Assembly: GCA_023442465.1 (NCBI GenBank)
Contig: JAEZZQ010000043.1
Location: forward strand, 62,001-126,000
Reading direction: 5' to 3'
Length of the DNA stretch: 64,000 bases
DNA from: Bacillota bacterium
GTDB lineage: Bacteria; Bacillota; Clostridia; Lachnospirales; Lachnospiraceae
Position 1 is the first letter of the stretch; each line of letters begins with the position of its first letter. Shown piece by piece: positions 32,957-41,713 of this stretch. Under the pieces are notes generated by a model. It had not been told where the DNA came from. It did no database searches and was given only the letters and a program-made list of their open reading frames with translations. A program made the position numbers and the translations under genes.

Positions 32957-35692
32957 TCATTCACGTGTCCTTAATACTTCTAAAGGTGACACCTTGTTCA
33001 CTTTCCTAATCATTAGTATGAATACTACAAACCAAGCGACAATAACGAGCAGGACAATAAATATCAGCAGATAGAGAGGAAGTTGTACGAGCATCCCATT
33101 TGGTACATTTGCAATGATATTTGCAAACAGCTTTGATACCACAAGTAAACTGATCGGTATTGACAAAGCGACACTAACAATTACAACCATAAGTGAATTC
33201 AACAAATATAACTGTATTACCTCTCCTTGCTTATAACCGACAACTTTCAATATCGAAATGGGTACCTCTGCCTTTTCGGTTATAATATTTATCATAATAT
33301 ATAACATACCAATGAAAATCACTATTCCCATACAGCTTAATATATAAACTATTCCCATTAGAGAATCTGTTCTGTTCTGCGCGCCGATGATACAATCTTC
33401 CCGCGACATTGTAGCCGCAAGGCGGTTCTCATCTACTGTCAGTTTCTCGTCTGAAAATATCATGTTCCAGTAGTCTTCGTCCTTATCAAATAGCTCCCTC
33501 ATGTTGTCAATATTGGTAAATACATACAAACCATATGCAAAGTCCGTTATGCCGGCGACCTTGAATTTATAATACTCCCCTCCATTGGGGGAGGAAAAGT
33601 AAACCGTATCGCCAATTTCCCACCCAAACTTTTTCTGCGCTGATGATGACATAATAATTTCATCTTTGTCAATTTTACTCACGTCACAATCAAAATACCG
33701 TGTATCGCTTTTAATGCCAATCAACTCAATTTTTAATTCTATTTTGGGATTGTTCAGCGTTGTACGCATTTCCTTTTCAAATGCTTCCTCACCTCCATCT
33801 GGAATTTCATCAGACGGAAATCTGTAATAATATTTATACTCGTATTTTATTGTATCCGCACAGCTATCTCTCCATGTTGTCAAAGTCCCATAAAGTGAAA
33901 TCCCAAACACCATCATAAACACTGTTCCAACCAGTGAAATCATAAGCAATATGTAGTATTGTGATTCACGAACCAACTGGCAAACCTGATATCTGAATCT
34001 TATGCCAAATTTATCAAAATCGGCCATAATCTTTTTGGATTCAGGGATGTCATTCCTAAGCATGGAAAGTACCGGCTTAACCAGCGATTGACGGATAATA
34101 AACCAATTGACAAAAAAAGCAATGACAACCGGACTGATTACGCCATAAATAATCAGATAAACAGGAATAGTAATCTTAAGATCCGATACGCTTCCACCTG
34201 CAATGTAATCAACCATGAAATAAGGCGTAGCTACAAATCCCAAAATAGTGCCACATATTGACGAAGCCAATACTATCAAAGTAGGAACAATGATAAAATG
34301 GGATGTCAATTCTCCGCTGTTATACCCCATGGCATATAAAGTGCCAATAATCCTGTGCTGTTTTTTAATATCTGTAACAGCTATGGTTGCAATCAAAAAT
34401 GCCAATAAGAAAAACAATACAATACCCATCGGCATAGCACAGTTCTTATTTGTCTCTGCATTCTTTATAAAACTGTTAATCCTTGAATTATCGCTAGCCT
34501 TGACAAACATGATAAGGTTGCACCAATCAACGGTTATATATTCATCAACGAGATCGTAAACTGCATCTCTTAAGTCGCTGACGCCATCTTCCAAATCAAC
34601 AACGCCATCTTTTAAAGAATCAGCTCCATCAGCCAGTTCACCAATTCCATCAGACAAGTCATCCGCTCCCGCTTTGACATCAGTCATTCCATTTCCTAAA
34701 GTTAAAATACCATCGTTTAAACTGCTTATGCCGTCTGATAATCCATTTGTACCTGATCCGGCTCCAGCCGCCCCATTTCCCAAAGCTGAAATTCCACTGC
34801 TTAAATTACTTACGCCATCAGACACATTGCCTATACCAACCTTAAGATTTAAAACGCCATCTCCGACATCACTGATACCATCGCTTAAATCCGATACACC
34901 ATCATAAATATCAAGTACACCATCATACGCAGTGTCTGCCCCATCTTTAAAATCCTGGATATCCTTATTGACATCATCCACTATTTTTTTCATGTAGACG
35001 TCTGAAATCTGGGTTTCATCAAATTCCATTTCATTCAGCCATCTGTATAAATCATCATCCGTAAAATCATTTTCGTCATCGCCCAAAAGATATGTATAAT
35101 AGTATTCGCATTTATGTTTTCTAAGCAATTCTGCAAACTGATTATCCGCAACAAACGTTAATGCAAAATTTTCAAAATCTGGGTATGCACCATTTCCTGT
35201 CTCAAAAATCGAATCATAATCAATGGTATAGCCAAATCCGACAATTTTAAATTCTTCATTATTAATATAAAAAGAATCATTTAATTTAAGATCATATAGA
35301 TCAGCATAATGCTGTTCTACGACAATCTCTCCATCGGCTGATGCCGCTCTCCCTGTACTAATCTGCAAAAGGTCAATGGTTTCTCTGTTTTTGTATATAC
35401 GTGTAGTTACCCCTTTATCAGTAAAATCAATATAAAATGTTTCCTGAACAGATACGCCATTTTGTTCTAATTCGGCAATCTGGCTGTTGCTCAAAGGAAC
35501 AAAGAGGCTGAAATATCCATCTTCCTGATTACTTTTAACAGCTAGATCCTCAACTGCTTTACTTATCGAATCGGATGAATTGGATACCGCAACAAAAACC
35601 ATAATACCGAATAAAAATAAAAGGAAAATCACAGAATACCTGACAATATTATATTTGAACTCCCTTATAATTCTTCTATTTAGCACCCTCAT
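32957..35692 (-). CDS. ABC transporter permease, FtsX/MacB-like, with DG-repeat insert
   Basis: 911 residues: N-terminal helix (18-38), an extracellular domain, then residues 250-378 made of tandem heptad-like repeats around DGI/DGV (for example DLSDGISDVGDGVLNL), as in YhgE/Pip-type coiled surface segments. Membrane helices at about 415-545 form the first FtsX domain; a second extracellular domain and three C-terminal helices follow. The gene follows the ATPase by 4 bases, so the two form one exporter with the second permease at the end of the operon. The repeat insert probably makes a long rod outside the membrane. Export of the island product is inferred. Confidence 0.88.
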   Translation of the reverse strand: MRVLNRRIIREFKYNIVRYSVIFLLFLFGIMVFVAVSNSSDSISKAVEDLAVKSNQEDGYFSLFVPLSNSQIAELEQNGVSVQETFYIDFTDKGVTTRIYKNRETIDLLQISTGRAASADGEIVVEQHYADLYDLKLNDSFYINNEEFKIVGFGYTIDYDSIFETGNGAYPDFENFALTFVADNQFAELLRKHKCEYYYTYLLGDDENDFTDDDLYRWLNEMEFDETQISDVYMKKIVDDVNKDIQDFKDGADTAYDGVLDIYDGVSDLSDGISDVGDGVLNLKVGIGNVSDGVSNLSSGISALGNGAAGAGSGTNGLSDGISSLNDGILTLGNGMTDVKAGADDLSDGIGELADGADSLKDGVVDLEDGVSDLRDAVYDLVDEYITVDWCNLIMFVKASDNSRINSFIKNAETNKNCAMPMGIVLFFLLAFLIATIAVTDIKKQHRIIGTLYAMGYNSGELTSHFIIVPTLIVLASSICGTILGFVATPYFMVDYIAGGSVSDLKITIPVYLIIYGVISPVVIAFFVNWFIIRQSLVKPVLSMLRNDIPESKKIMADFDKFGIRFRYQVCQLVRESQYYILLMISLVGTVFMMVFGISLYGTLTTWRDSCADTIKYEYKYYYRFPSDEIPDGGEEAFEKEMRTTLNNPKIELKIELIGIKSDTRYFDCDVSKIDKDEIIMSSSAQKKFGWEIGDTVYFSSPNGGEYYKFKVAGITDFAYGLYVFTNIDNMRELFDKDEDYWNMIFSDEKLTVDENRLAATMSREDCIIGAQNRTDSLMGIVYILSCMGIVIFIGMLYIMINIITEKAEVPISILKVVGYKQGEVIQLYLLNSLMVVIVSVALSIPISLLVVSKLFANIIANVPNGMLVQLPLYLLIFIVLLVIVAWFVVFILMIRKVNKVSPLEVLRTRE

Positions 35693-35696
35693 ACAA

Positions 35697-36407
35697 TTAC
35701 CACTCCAAGCCAGCTGCTGAAACTATGTTAGTATTGACGATATTGCCAGCAATTTGCCCATCTTTTATAGTTACAACTCTGTATGACATATCTTTTATCA
35801 CTGTATTGTGTGTAATAATAATCATTGTTGTTCCATACTCCGTATTGATTTTTTCCAATAACACAAGAATATCTTTGCTGGTCTTATAGTCTAAAGCACC
35901 TGTGGGCTCATCACAAAGTAAAACACTAGGGTTTTTAATCAAAGCCCTCCCAATCGCACACCGCTGCTGCTGCCCACCAGAAAGCTGTGATGGAAATTTA
36001 TTCTTATGTTCAGAAAGGCCGAGCACATCTATCAGTTCATCAACTCTAAGAGGATTCTTTGCAAGATATTCGCAGACCTGAATATTTTCTTTTACTGTTA
36101 AATTAGGAATAAGATTATACATCTGAAAAACGAACCCAAGGGAATTTCTTCTATAAATTCCCAGTTCCTTTGGTTTTAATCGAGTGATTTCTTCATCTCC
36201 GCAAAAAATCCTCCCACTATCCACAGTATCGAGGCCACCCAATATATTCATCAGTGTCGATTTACCGCTTCCTGATGGTCCCAGCACAGTACAAATCTTG
36301 CCCTTTTCAAACCCGACTGAAATCCCATTGATTACCTGTGCCATATTCTCATTGGAACCATAGCTTTTGTAAATGTTTTCTGCCCGCAACGCTAAAACAC
36401 TATCCAT
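35697..36407 (-). CDS. ABC transporter ATP-binding protein, MacB/LolD family
   Basis: 236 residues. Walker A GPSGSGKST (residues 43-51), Q-loop FVFQMYNLIPNLTVKEN, signature LSGGQQQR, Walker B VLLCDEPTGALD and the H-loop IITHN are all intact. The subgroup that pairs with FtsX-type permeases is indicated by NSLGFVFQMYNLIPNLT. It is the only ATPase in the island and serves both permeases by inference. Confidence 0.95.
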   Translation of the reverse strand: MDSVLALRAENIYKSYGSNENMAQVINGISVGFEKGKICTVLGPSGSGKSTLMNILGGLDTVDSGRIFCGDEEITRLKPKELGIYRRNSLGFVFQMYNLIPNLTVKENIQVCEYLAKNPLRVDELIDVLGLSEHKNKFPSQLSGGQQQRCAIGRALIKNPSVLLCDEPTGALDYKTSKDILVLLEKINTEYGTTMIIITHNTVIKDMSYRVVTIKDGQIAGNIVNTNIVSAAGLEW

Positions 36408-36454
36408 TACTTAATCCTGCCTTTCCTTTATAGCTTCTTCTACCAACCTTCACA

Positions 36455-37003
36455 TCAATCAAATGATTTTACCCAAGTCGTTACATTTTCTTCCATCTTG
36501 CTGTCTGCTCCATAAAATTTAATACAGCTGTTAAGATTATCATTTATCACTTCTTTAATGTCATCCAATTCAGGTGTATTCTTTAGCATACCAACCGCAA
36601 AAAAGTTAACATTTGGATTATCTCCATAATTGGTAATATTCTCAATTGTACTCATTGCAACCGGCGAAATATTCCGCATATAAGTAGGGCTTCCAAAAAC
36701 CACAACATCATATTCAGAAAGATCCTTTGACACATGGCTTCCCACATAATCAACAGTTACCGTATATCCATCATTATTGAGCTGCTGTGCCACCAATTTG
36801 GCTACATTATCAACAGCTTTAGCTTTTACTGCGGGCTGATACAAAACAACTGCACTTTTTTCGCCGCCAGCATAAGTCACTGGATTACTACCATGATCAA
36901 CTTTATTTTTTTCCATCGTATAACCTTGTATCAAAGCAGCTAAAATAATTAGTACTATTATTGCTCCTATAATTATTAGCATAAGTTTTAACCCTTTCCT
37001 CAT
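36455..37003 (-). CDS. Membrane-anchored flavodoxin-like protein
   Basis: 182 residues from ATG 37003 (MRKGLKLMLIIIGAI), after GGAGGTAATA; an upstream ATG is too close to that site to be likely. Residues 5-26 form a single membrane anchor. The rest is a flavodoxin-like domain: SAVVLYQPAVKAKAVDN at the flavin-phosphate position, then YDVVVFGSPTYMRNISPVAM. By the positive-inside rule (KGLK before the helix), the flavodoxin domain should lie outside the cytoplasm, which is unusual for an electron carrier. A redox role at the membrane is possible but unproven. Confidence 0.65.
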   Translation of the reverse strand: MRKGLKLMLIIIGAIIVLIILAALIQGYTMEKNKVDHGSNPVTYAGGEKSAVVLYQPAVKAKAVDNVAKLVAQQLNNDGYTVTVDYVGSHVSKDLSEYDVVVFGSPTYMRNISPVAMSTIENITNYGDNPNVNFFAVGMLKNTPELDDIKEVINDNLNSCIKFYGADSKMEENVTTWVKSFD

Positions 37004-37046
37004 TATTACCTCCATCTTCACTTTATGTCGTCACTCATTACCACTA

Positions 37047-37772
37047 TTAAATTAAATTGTTCAGCCCTGCTCTCTTCACAAACAGTTCACTCTCATATTC
37101 ATAGGAAGGCCTATTAATTGCAGATATAATATCTGAAATATGCTCACTGCTTTTTTTATCGCAAAGAGTACTTATAAATTCCGTCACCGTTTTATCCAGC
37201 ATCTCTTTTTCACAAAGCATATTTACCAGTCCCAGCCGATAGGCTTCTTCAGCAAAAAAGCTCTCGCCTGAAACTATCATCCTGATCGCATTACTCCTTC
37301 CAATTATTTTTTGTAATCGTACAGTCCCCCCCATCCCCGGAAGTAATCCCAATTTACATTCAGGAAAAGCAAACAGCGCATTATCAGCAGCTATCCTGAA
37401 CTGGCAGCTCAATGCAATCTCCAATCCGCCACCACAACAGGCGCCGCTAATTTGGGCTATGGTTATGCATGAGAGATTTTCAATAAAGTGCAAAAGGTTT
37501 TTTCCTTTATTCAACTCATCCTCGAAATCCTCCGCAGATTTATTTTCTTTGGATATCCTTTCAATATCAGCGCCTGCGGAAAAGTGTCTTTTCTCTCCTT
37601 TAATAACCAGCGCTATGGGATTCTCCGCTTCCATATATTCCTGAAAAACCAACCGATTTATAAATTCAGGATGTTGTATCTTATTCTGCACCCCATTATG
37701 CAATATCATATAGACAATCCCATCATTGTTATACATTGTTACATATTCTGTATTTATTATATTATTGCTCAA
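37047..37772 (-). CDS. Enoyl-CoA hydratase/isomerase family protein
   Basis: 241 residues starting at TTG 37772, nine bases after GGAG; ATG 37736 is an alternative. The complete crotonase active site is visible: KRHFSAGADIER (oxyanion loop), CCGGGLEIALS (first Glu) and AFPECKLGLLPGMGGT (second Glu). It should act as a hydratase/dehydratase on a CoA or ACP thioester. It is the third crotonase-family protein of the island and is separated from the other two by the exporter and the AT-KS block. Confidence 0.88.
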   Translation of the reverse strand: MSNNIINTEYVTMYNNDGIVYMILHNGVQNKIQHPEFINRLVFQEYMEAENPIALVIKGEKRHFSAGADIERISKENKSAEDFEDELNKGKNLLHFIENLSCITIAQISGACCGGGLEIALSCQFRIAADNALFAFPECKLGLLPGMGGTVRLQKIIGRSNAIRMIVSGESFFAEEAYRLGLVNMLCEKEMLDKTVTEFISTLCDKKSSEHISDIISAINRPSYEYESELFVKRAGLNNLI

Positions 37773-37799
37773 TTCGGCTATCTCCTTTAAAACATAGGT

Positions 37800-39812
37800 T
37801 TAGTGAATTTCAATCCCTAAATTTTCTTCCAACTTAAAAACATCAACAATATCCGAAAAATGCATTACGCCCATGGCTTCAATATCAATTTCATCTGCAT
37901 TAATAAGATTTGCATGATTCTGTTCCTGCCCTTTATTGGTTGACGGGATGGTTCCCATAATCTGACCTGAAACGCTTTCAGCTCTTAATAGAATAGTTTT
38001 ATACAGGACATTACACGCATTATCATATTCATCATATGTATAAAAAGCTGTTTGATCTGTTGCAACCGAATCATTTATCTGACTTCTGACTTTATTATAT
38101 AAGTTATCGAAATGACCGCTGTTCACATAGCCCTCAGCCAGCTCTTTCAAATATTCATGATACTTTGCCCGATATTCATCATTTTCCAGAATCCCGGCAA
38201 AAAAATCACGTTCATCCTCTCTTATCCCCTTAATATATGGCGTATCAATAGGAAAATTAATAACCATCGAAGCATCACTCGCCATATAACCTCCAAAAGC
38301 TAAATTATAATCCCATGGAATGATATTTAATCTATCATTATGTAAATATAGATAATAGTTATGCGTCATACTGCCTGACATACTATCAAGATTAACAACA
38401 AAAGTGTGTACGGCTATATATTTTAATAGCGCATCAATATTTACATACTTCTCTATATCATCGCGTTTTTTAACACCTTTAAGGCAGTCCACAACCTTCC
38501 TCTCAGAAAATGCCGATGTTTTAAAAATAGCACCATCCCAAATTGCCGAATAACTGTTTAAATTATCATCAGAATAATTTAAATCACTTCCTTTTGTCTT
38601 ATTTCCAATCAGTACGTCCATTCCAATATTTCCGTTTGATATATCACTAATCACCGATTCCAATATCACTTTTTTGGAGTCTTGGGACATGGCTTTTAAC
38701 AAGCTGTCCATATCCAGATCAGTAAAATCCAAATCTCCCGTTGCCAGATAACTGAAAATATTCTTCATCACACGCGCCTTCGAATCATCAGACATGATAT
38801 CAAAAAGATGGCTCATATCAACGGCATCAAAATCAAAATCTGCATTAATTATCGTTTCACTGACATCGCCGGCGATTTTTTTTCTTGCATCATCGGACAA
38901 ATGCTCTATCTTATCCATTAATTCAACCTTTTCATTCTGATATACATGATCCCCCATATCGCCAATGATTGCATCAACAATTTTTACCATCATCTCTTCC
39001 CGGGCCTTTGGGGACATTGCCATAAATATGTCGTTTATCTGAATTTTGGTAAAATCAAACTTTTCACCTATAATATCGTCCATCATACATTGCATGATGC
39101 AATTTTGTGATTCTTCAGACATAGAAGATAAGATTTTTCCCATTGCTTCAGAATCAATACTTTTTATCTTTTCCGCACTAAACGTTTCAGGCTTATATAG
39201 ATACCCATTTTCATATCCAAAATTACGAATGCAAAAATTTTCATCTATTCCTTCAAGCGCGAGATAAAAACCTACACTTCTGCCATTTATATATATATTA
39301 GCGAAATTATATAATGATGCATCTGCACCAAGATATGCAAACATATCATACGTTAAATATTCCTTCATATAGGTTGCATCACAGTAATTATTATTAAGTA
39401 TTAATTTGTCCAGTCCAAAGCAAGTCTGATTTTTTATATAATGGTCGAACTCTATTTTGAAACTATATCTTTGTGTCAAGCCTTCATTGTATATGGCAGC
39501 AAGACTGGAATTCCCTTTTACTCTGATTCCGACATTCTCATATAATTGCCCGTTAACCGATACATTACAATTGATATATTTTTTATCAATGGCATTTTCA
39601 AGCAGACTCTCCCAATCTTCTTCCGGTATGATAATATCCACATTCATTATTTTATCTGTATTGAATAACTCAGTCGCATAATTTGCTGAATATGAAGCCG
39701 CCTGTATCCTGTATTGCTGTTTACTAGTAAAATATAAAAACAATCCAGTGATGCACACAGCTATTACCACTATAACAATTGCTGCCCGATTAATATTTTT
39801 TTCCTTTTCCAT
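37800..39812 (-). CDS. CotH kinase family protein with helical repeat insert
   Basis: 670 residues. A single membrane helix (residues 10-30) is followed by an extracellular CotH fold: VGIRVKGNSSL, FDHYIKNQTCFGLDKLILNN, then HTFVVNLDSMSGSMTHNYYLY and IIPWDYNLAFGGY, the catalytic Asn/Asp segments of these secreted protein kinases. Residues 219-403 are an insert of five degenerate repeats of about 36 residues, each with a M-S-x-x-S/A helix start (for example LFDIMSDDSKARVM and LLKAMSQDSKKVI). The insert is absent from typical CotH proteins as I know them. Next to DUF4956 and VTC genes, a neighbourhood also seen in other clostridia. Its role in the island is unknown. Confidence 0.85.
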   Translation of the reverse strand: MEKEKNINRAAIVIVVIAVCITGLFLYFTSKQQYRIQAASYSANYATELFNTDKIMNVDIIIPEEDWESLLENAIDKKYINCNVSVNGQLYENVGIRVKGNSSLAAIYNEGLTQRYSFKIEFDHYIKNQTCFGLDKLILNNNYCDATYMKEYLTYDMFAYLGADASLYNFANIYINGRSVGFYLALEGIDENFCIRNFGYENGYLYKPETFSAEKIKSIDSEAMGKILSSMSEESQNCIMQCMMDDIIGEKFDFTKIQINDIFMAMSPKAREEMMVKIVDAIIGDMGDHVYQNEKVELMDKIEHLSDDARKKIAGDVSETIINADFDFDAVDMSHLFDIMSDDSKARVMKNIFSYLATGDLDFTDLDMDSLLKAMSQDSKKVILESVISDISNGNIGMDVLIGNKTKGSDLNYSDDNLNSYSAIWDGAIFKTSAFSERKVVDCLKGVKKRDDIEKYVNIDALLKYIAVHTFVVNLDSMSGSMTHNYYLYLHNDRLNIIPWDYNLAFGGYMASDASMVINFPIDTPYIKGIREDERDFFAGILENDEYRAKYHEYLKELAEGYVNSGHFDNLYNKVRSQINDSVATDQTAFYTYDEYDNACNVLYKTILLRAESVSGQIMGTIPSTNKGQEQNHANLINADEIDIEAMGVMHFSDIVDVFKLEENLGIEIH

Positions 39813-39834
39813 CTACAGTAGCCCACGTAAATCA

Positions 39835-40509
39835 TTACATATATTCACCATTATAGCTTACCAACATCGCCTTATCTACACCCTTGATATTACTGAGTTT
39901 GTTTACAAATTCGGTTTTCATATCCTTAATACAGATTTCTACAGTCAGCTCGATACTATCTTTAGTTACGAGCTTAGACTTTACAATATTTTTCTCAGTA
40001 CTGTCTTGAATAATGCTGAAAGCCGCCTTCTCAACATCATCATTATTGCAATTCAATACAAGTATATATGTAGTGTCAACGTTCTTTTTCTTTGCAAACA
40101 CATAAATAACCATTCCTATAATTGATGAACTGATGACCGCCAATGGTATGAGACCGGCTCCAATCATGATTCCAGATGCCAAAGCCCAGAATAGAAATAC
40201 AATCTCATTCGGATCTTTGATTGCGGTTCTGAATCTTACTATAGACAATGCACCGACCATACCAAGCGAAAGAATAACGTTACTTGTAATAGTAAGAATA
40301 ATTGCCGTTGTTATCATCGTGATTCCAACAAGCGTACTGGCAAATCCTTTCGAATACATAACACTTGAGTATGTCTTTTTATAAACCAAAAAAATAAATA
40401 ATCCTACAGCAACTGCAAAGAACATTGCAATCAGCACATCAACTACTGAAAATTCTACTGCTTTTTCCAAAAAACTCGATTTAAAGATGTCATTAAAGGT
40501 CATGAGCAT
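39835..40509 (-). CDS. DUF4956 membrane protein
   Basis: 224 residues with about four membrane helices in the first 140 residues. VGALSIVRFRTAIKDPNEIVFLFWALASGIMIGAG is the DUF4956 signature segment. The last 80 residues form a cytoplasmic alpha/beta domain (TYILVLNCNNDDVEKAAFS). DUF4956 proteins typically occur beside VTC-domain polyphosphate polymerases and CotH kinases, as here. The biochemical role is unknown; a membrane channel or scaffold for the VTC partner is a reasonable guess. Confidence 0.85.
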   Translation of the reverse strand: MLMTFNDIFKSSFLEKAVEFSVVDVLIAMFFAVAVGLFIFLVYKKTYSSVMYSKGFASTLVGITMITTAIILTITSNVILSLGMVGALSIVRFRTAIKDPNEIVFLFWALASGIMIGAGLIPLAVISSSIIGMVIYVFAKKKNVDTTYILVLNCNNDDVEKAAFSIIQDSTEKNIVKSKLVTKDSIELTVEICIKDMKTEFVNKLSNIKGVDKAMLVSYNGEYM

Positions 40510-40535
40510 GCCTGCCTTTCATTTTAAAGATACTA

Positions 40536-41228
40536 TTATATTTCACAATTTCTGCAAGCACCATACTTTGAATATGACTGATGCCTCAGATAACCTATTT
40601 GGAGAAAGCATCTTATTACCTCCGGAAAGAAATCATCGTATTTGACCTCCAATAGCATTTTCCCTTTTTCAATTGCTGGGAAAAGAGGTATCTGCATATT
40701 AAAAAAATCTGTATTCTTCATACTGGTACTCACATTCATATCAAATGTAACTCTTACATTACCGACTGGAAAAACATAAGGCTCTCTAATATATGCCACA
40801 ATTGTTTTCGGCCTTAACTGTTCTGTATTTATTTTAATGTATAACTCCTGAATAAGTTCCCGGCCGCAACCCGCCATCCATTCATATTCCCCGACTAATA
40901 TCTTTTCACATTCATCTTTTGTTATAACTATGGATTTTTTCATACATAAGTTATTTTTTTTAATTTTTTTTTCCAATCTGATAAAAGAAAAGTTATTACC
41001 GTAGTATCTAAACCGATACTTTTCGCGATCATCTACCCCGTCAAGCTTTTCATGCAAAGCCTTATCCTTATAGTTATCAAAATATAGACTGCGTATCAGA
41101 TATTTTCCATCTTTATCTGTATGACCGTCTGTTTTCATAACCGTTTTCAATCGTTCCCGCAAGAGCAGATAATCGCCATAATTGATTTCATATTTTAATT
41201 CATGCCTAAATCTTGGCCTATCCCCCAT
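40536..41228 (-). CDS. VTC-domain polyphosphate polymerase-like protein
   Basis: 230 residues covering a single VTC tunnel domain. FRHELKYEIN at the start, then REKYRFRYYGN, FIRLEKKIKKNNLCMKKSI and MLLEVKYDDFFPEVI supply the basic residues and the Glu that line the polymerase tunnel in this family. Known members make polyphosphate from ATP. No SPX domain is present, as usual in bacteria. An 80-base gap separates it from the biotin carrier gene upstream. Its function inside a biosynthetic cluster is unclear. Confidence 0.85.
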   Translation of the reverse strand: MGDRPRFRHELKYEINYGDYLLLRERLKTVMKTDGHTDKDGKYLIRSLYFDNYKDKALHEKLDGVDDREKYRFRYYGNNFSFIRLEKKIKKNNLCMKKSIVITKDECEKILVGEYEWMAGCGRELIQELYIKINTEQLRPKTIVAYIREPYVFPVGNVRVTFDMNVSTSMKNTDFFNMQIPLFPAIEKGKMLLEVKYDDFFPEVIRCFLQIGYLRHQSYSKYGACRNCEI

Positions 41229-41308
41229 TTTCTACCACTTCATTCTTTCTTATATTTTTAAACATTGTCTGCATCTACTCATCGTTCTGAACAAGCCGTT
41301 TATTTTAA

Positions 41309-41707
41309 TCAATGTTTATTTTTAATTTCAAATAATTCTTGACCATTTGTTACAAATTCATCGATTTCCACGTTGACCTTTTGAACGATTCCATCTTCCG
41401 GAGCAAGAATACTTATTCCCATCTTCATTGATTCAAGAATCGCAAGGATATCTCCGCTTTTGACCTTTTTTCCTTTTTGAACGTTTATTTCAATAATTTT
41501 ACCTTGCATCGGACTACAAATCTTGTCCGATTTTTCATCTTCTGCAAACTCAAAATCCGGTAATTCATTAACATAAGAATAAGTAATACTTTTATCCGCT
41601 TCCCCTTTTGCAGTATCCGATGAGAACTCCATTGTTTTGCATTTTACTATGCCCTCATTAACGCTAACAAAATATTTCTTATCATTTAATATAACTTTAT
41701 ATTCCAT
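41309..41707 (-). CDS. Biotin carboxyl carrier subunit (1.3S-like)
   Basis: 132 residues. The C-terminal biotinyl domain has CSPMQGKIIEINVQKGKKV and the biotin-accepting Lys95 in ESMKMG (family E-x-M-K-M). The N-terminal 55 residues look like the assembly segment of transcarboxylase 1.3S or oxaloacetate decarboxylase gamma/alpha tails. It is located 6 bases after the 5S-like gene. It should carry CO2 between the two carboxyltransferase subunits. Confidence 0.92.
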   Translation of the reverse strand: MEYKVILNDKKYFVSVNEGIVKCKTMEFSSDTAKGEADKSITYSYVNELPDFEFAEDEKSDKICSPMQGKIIEINVQKGKKVKSGDILAILESMKMGISILAPEDGIVQKVNVEIDEFVTNGQELFEIKNKH

Positions 41708-41713
41708 ATCCTA

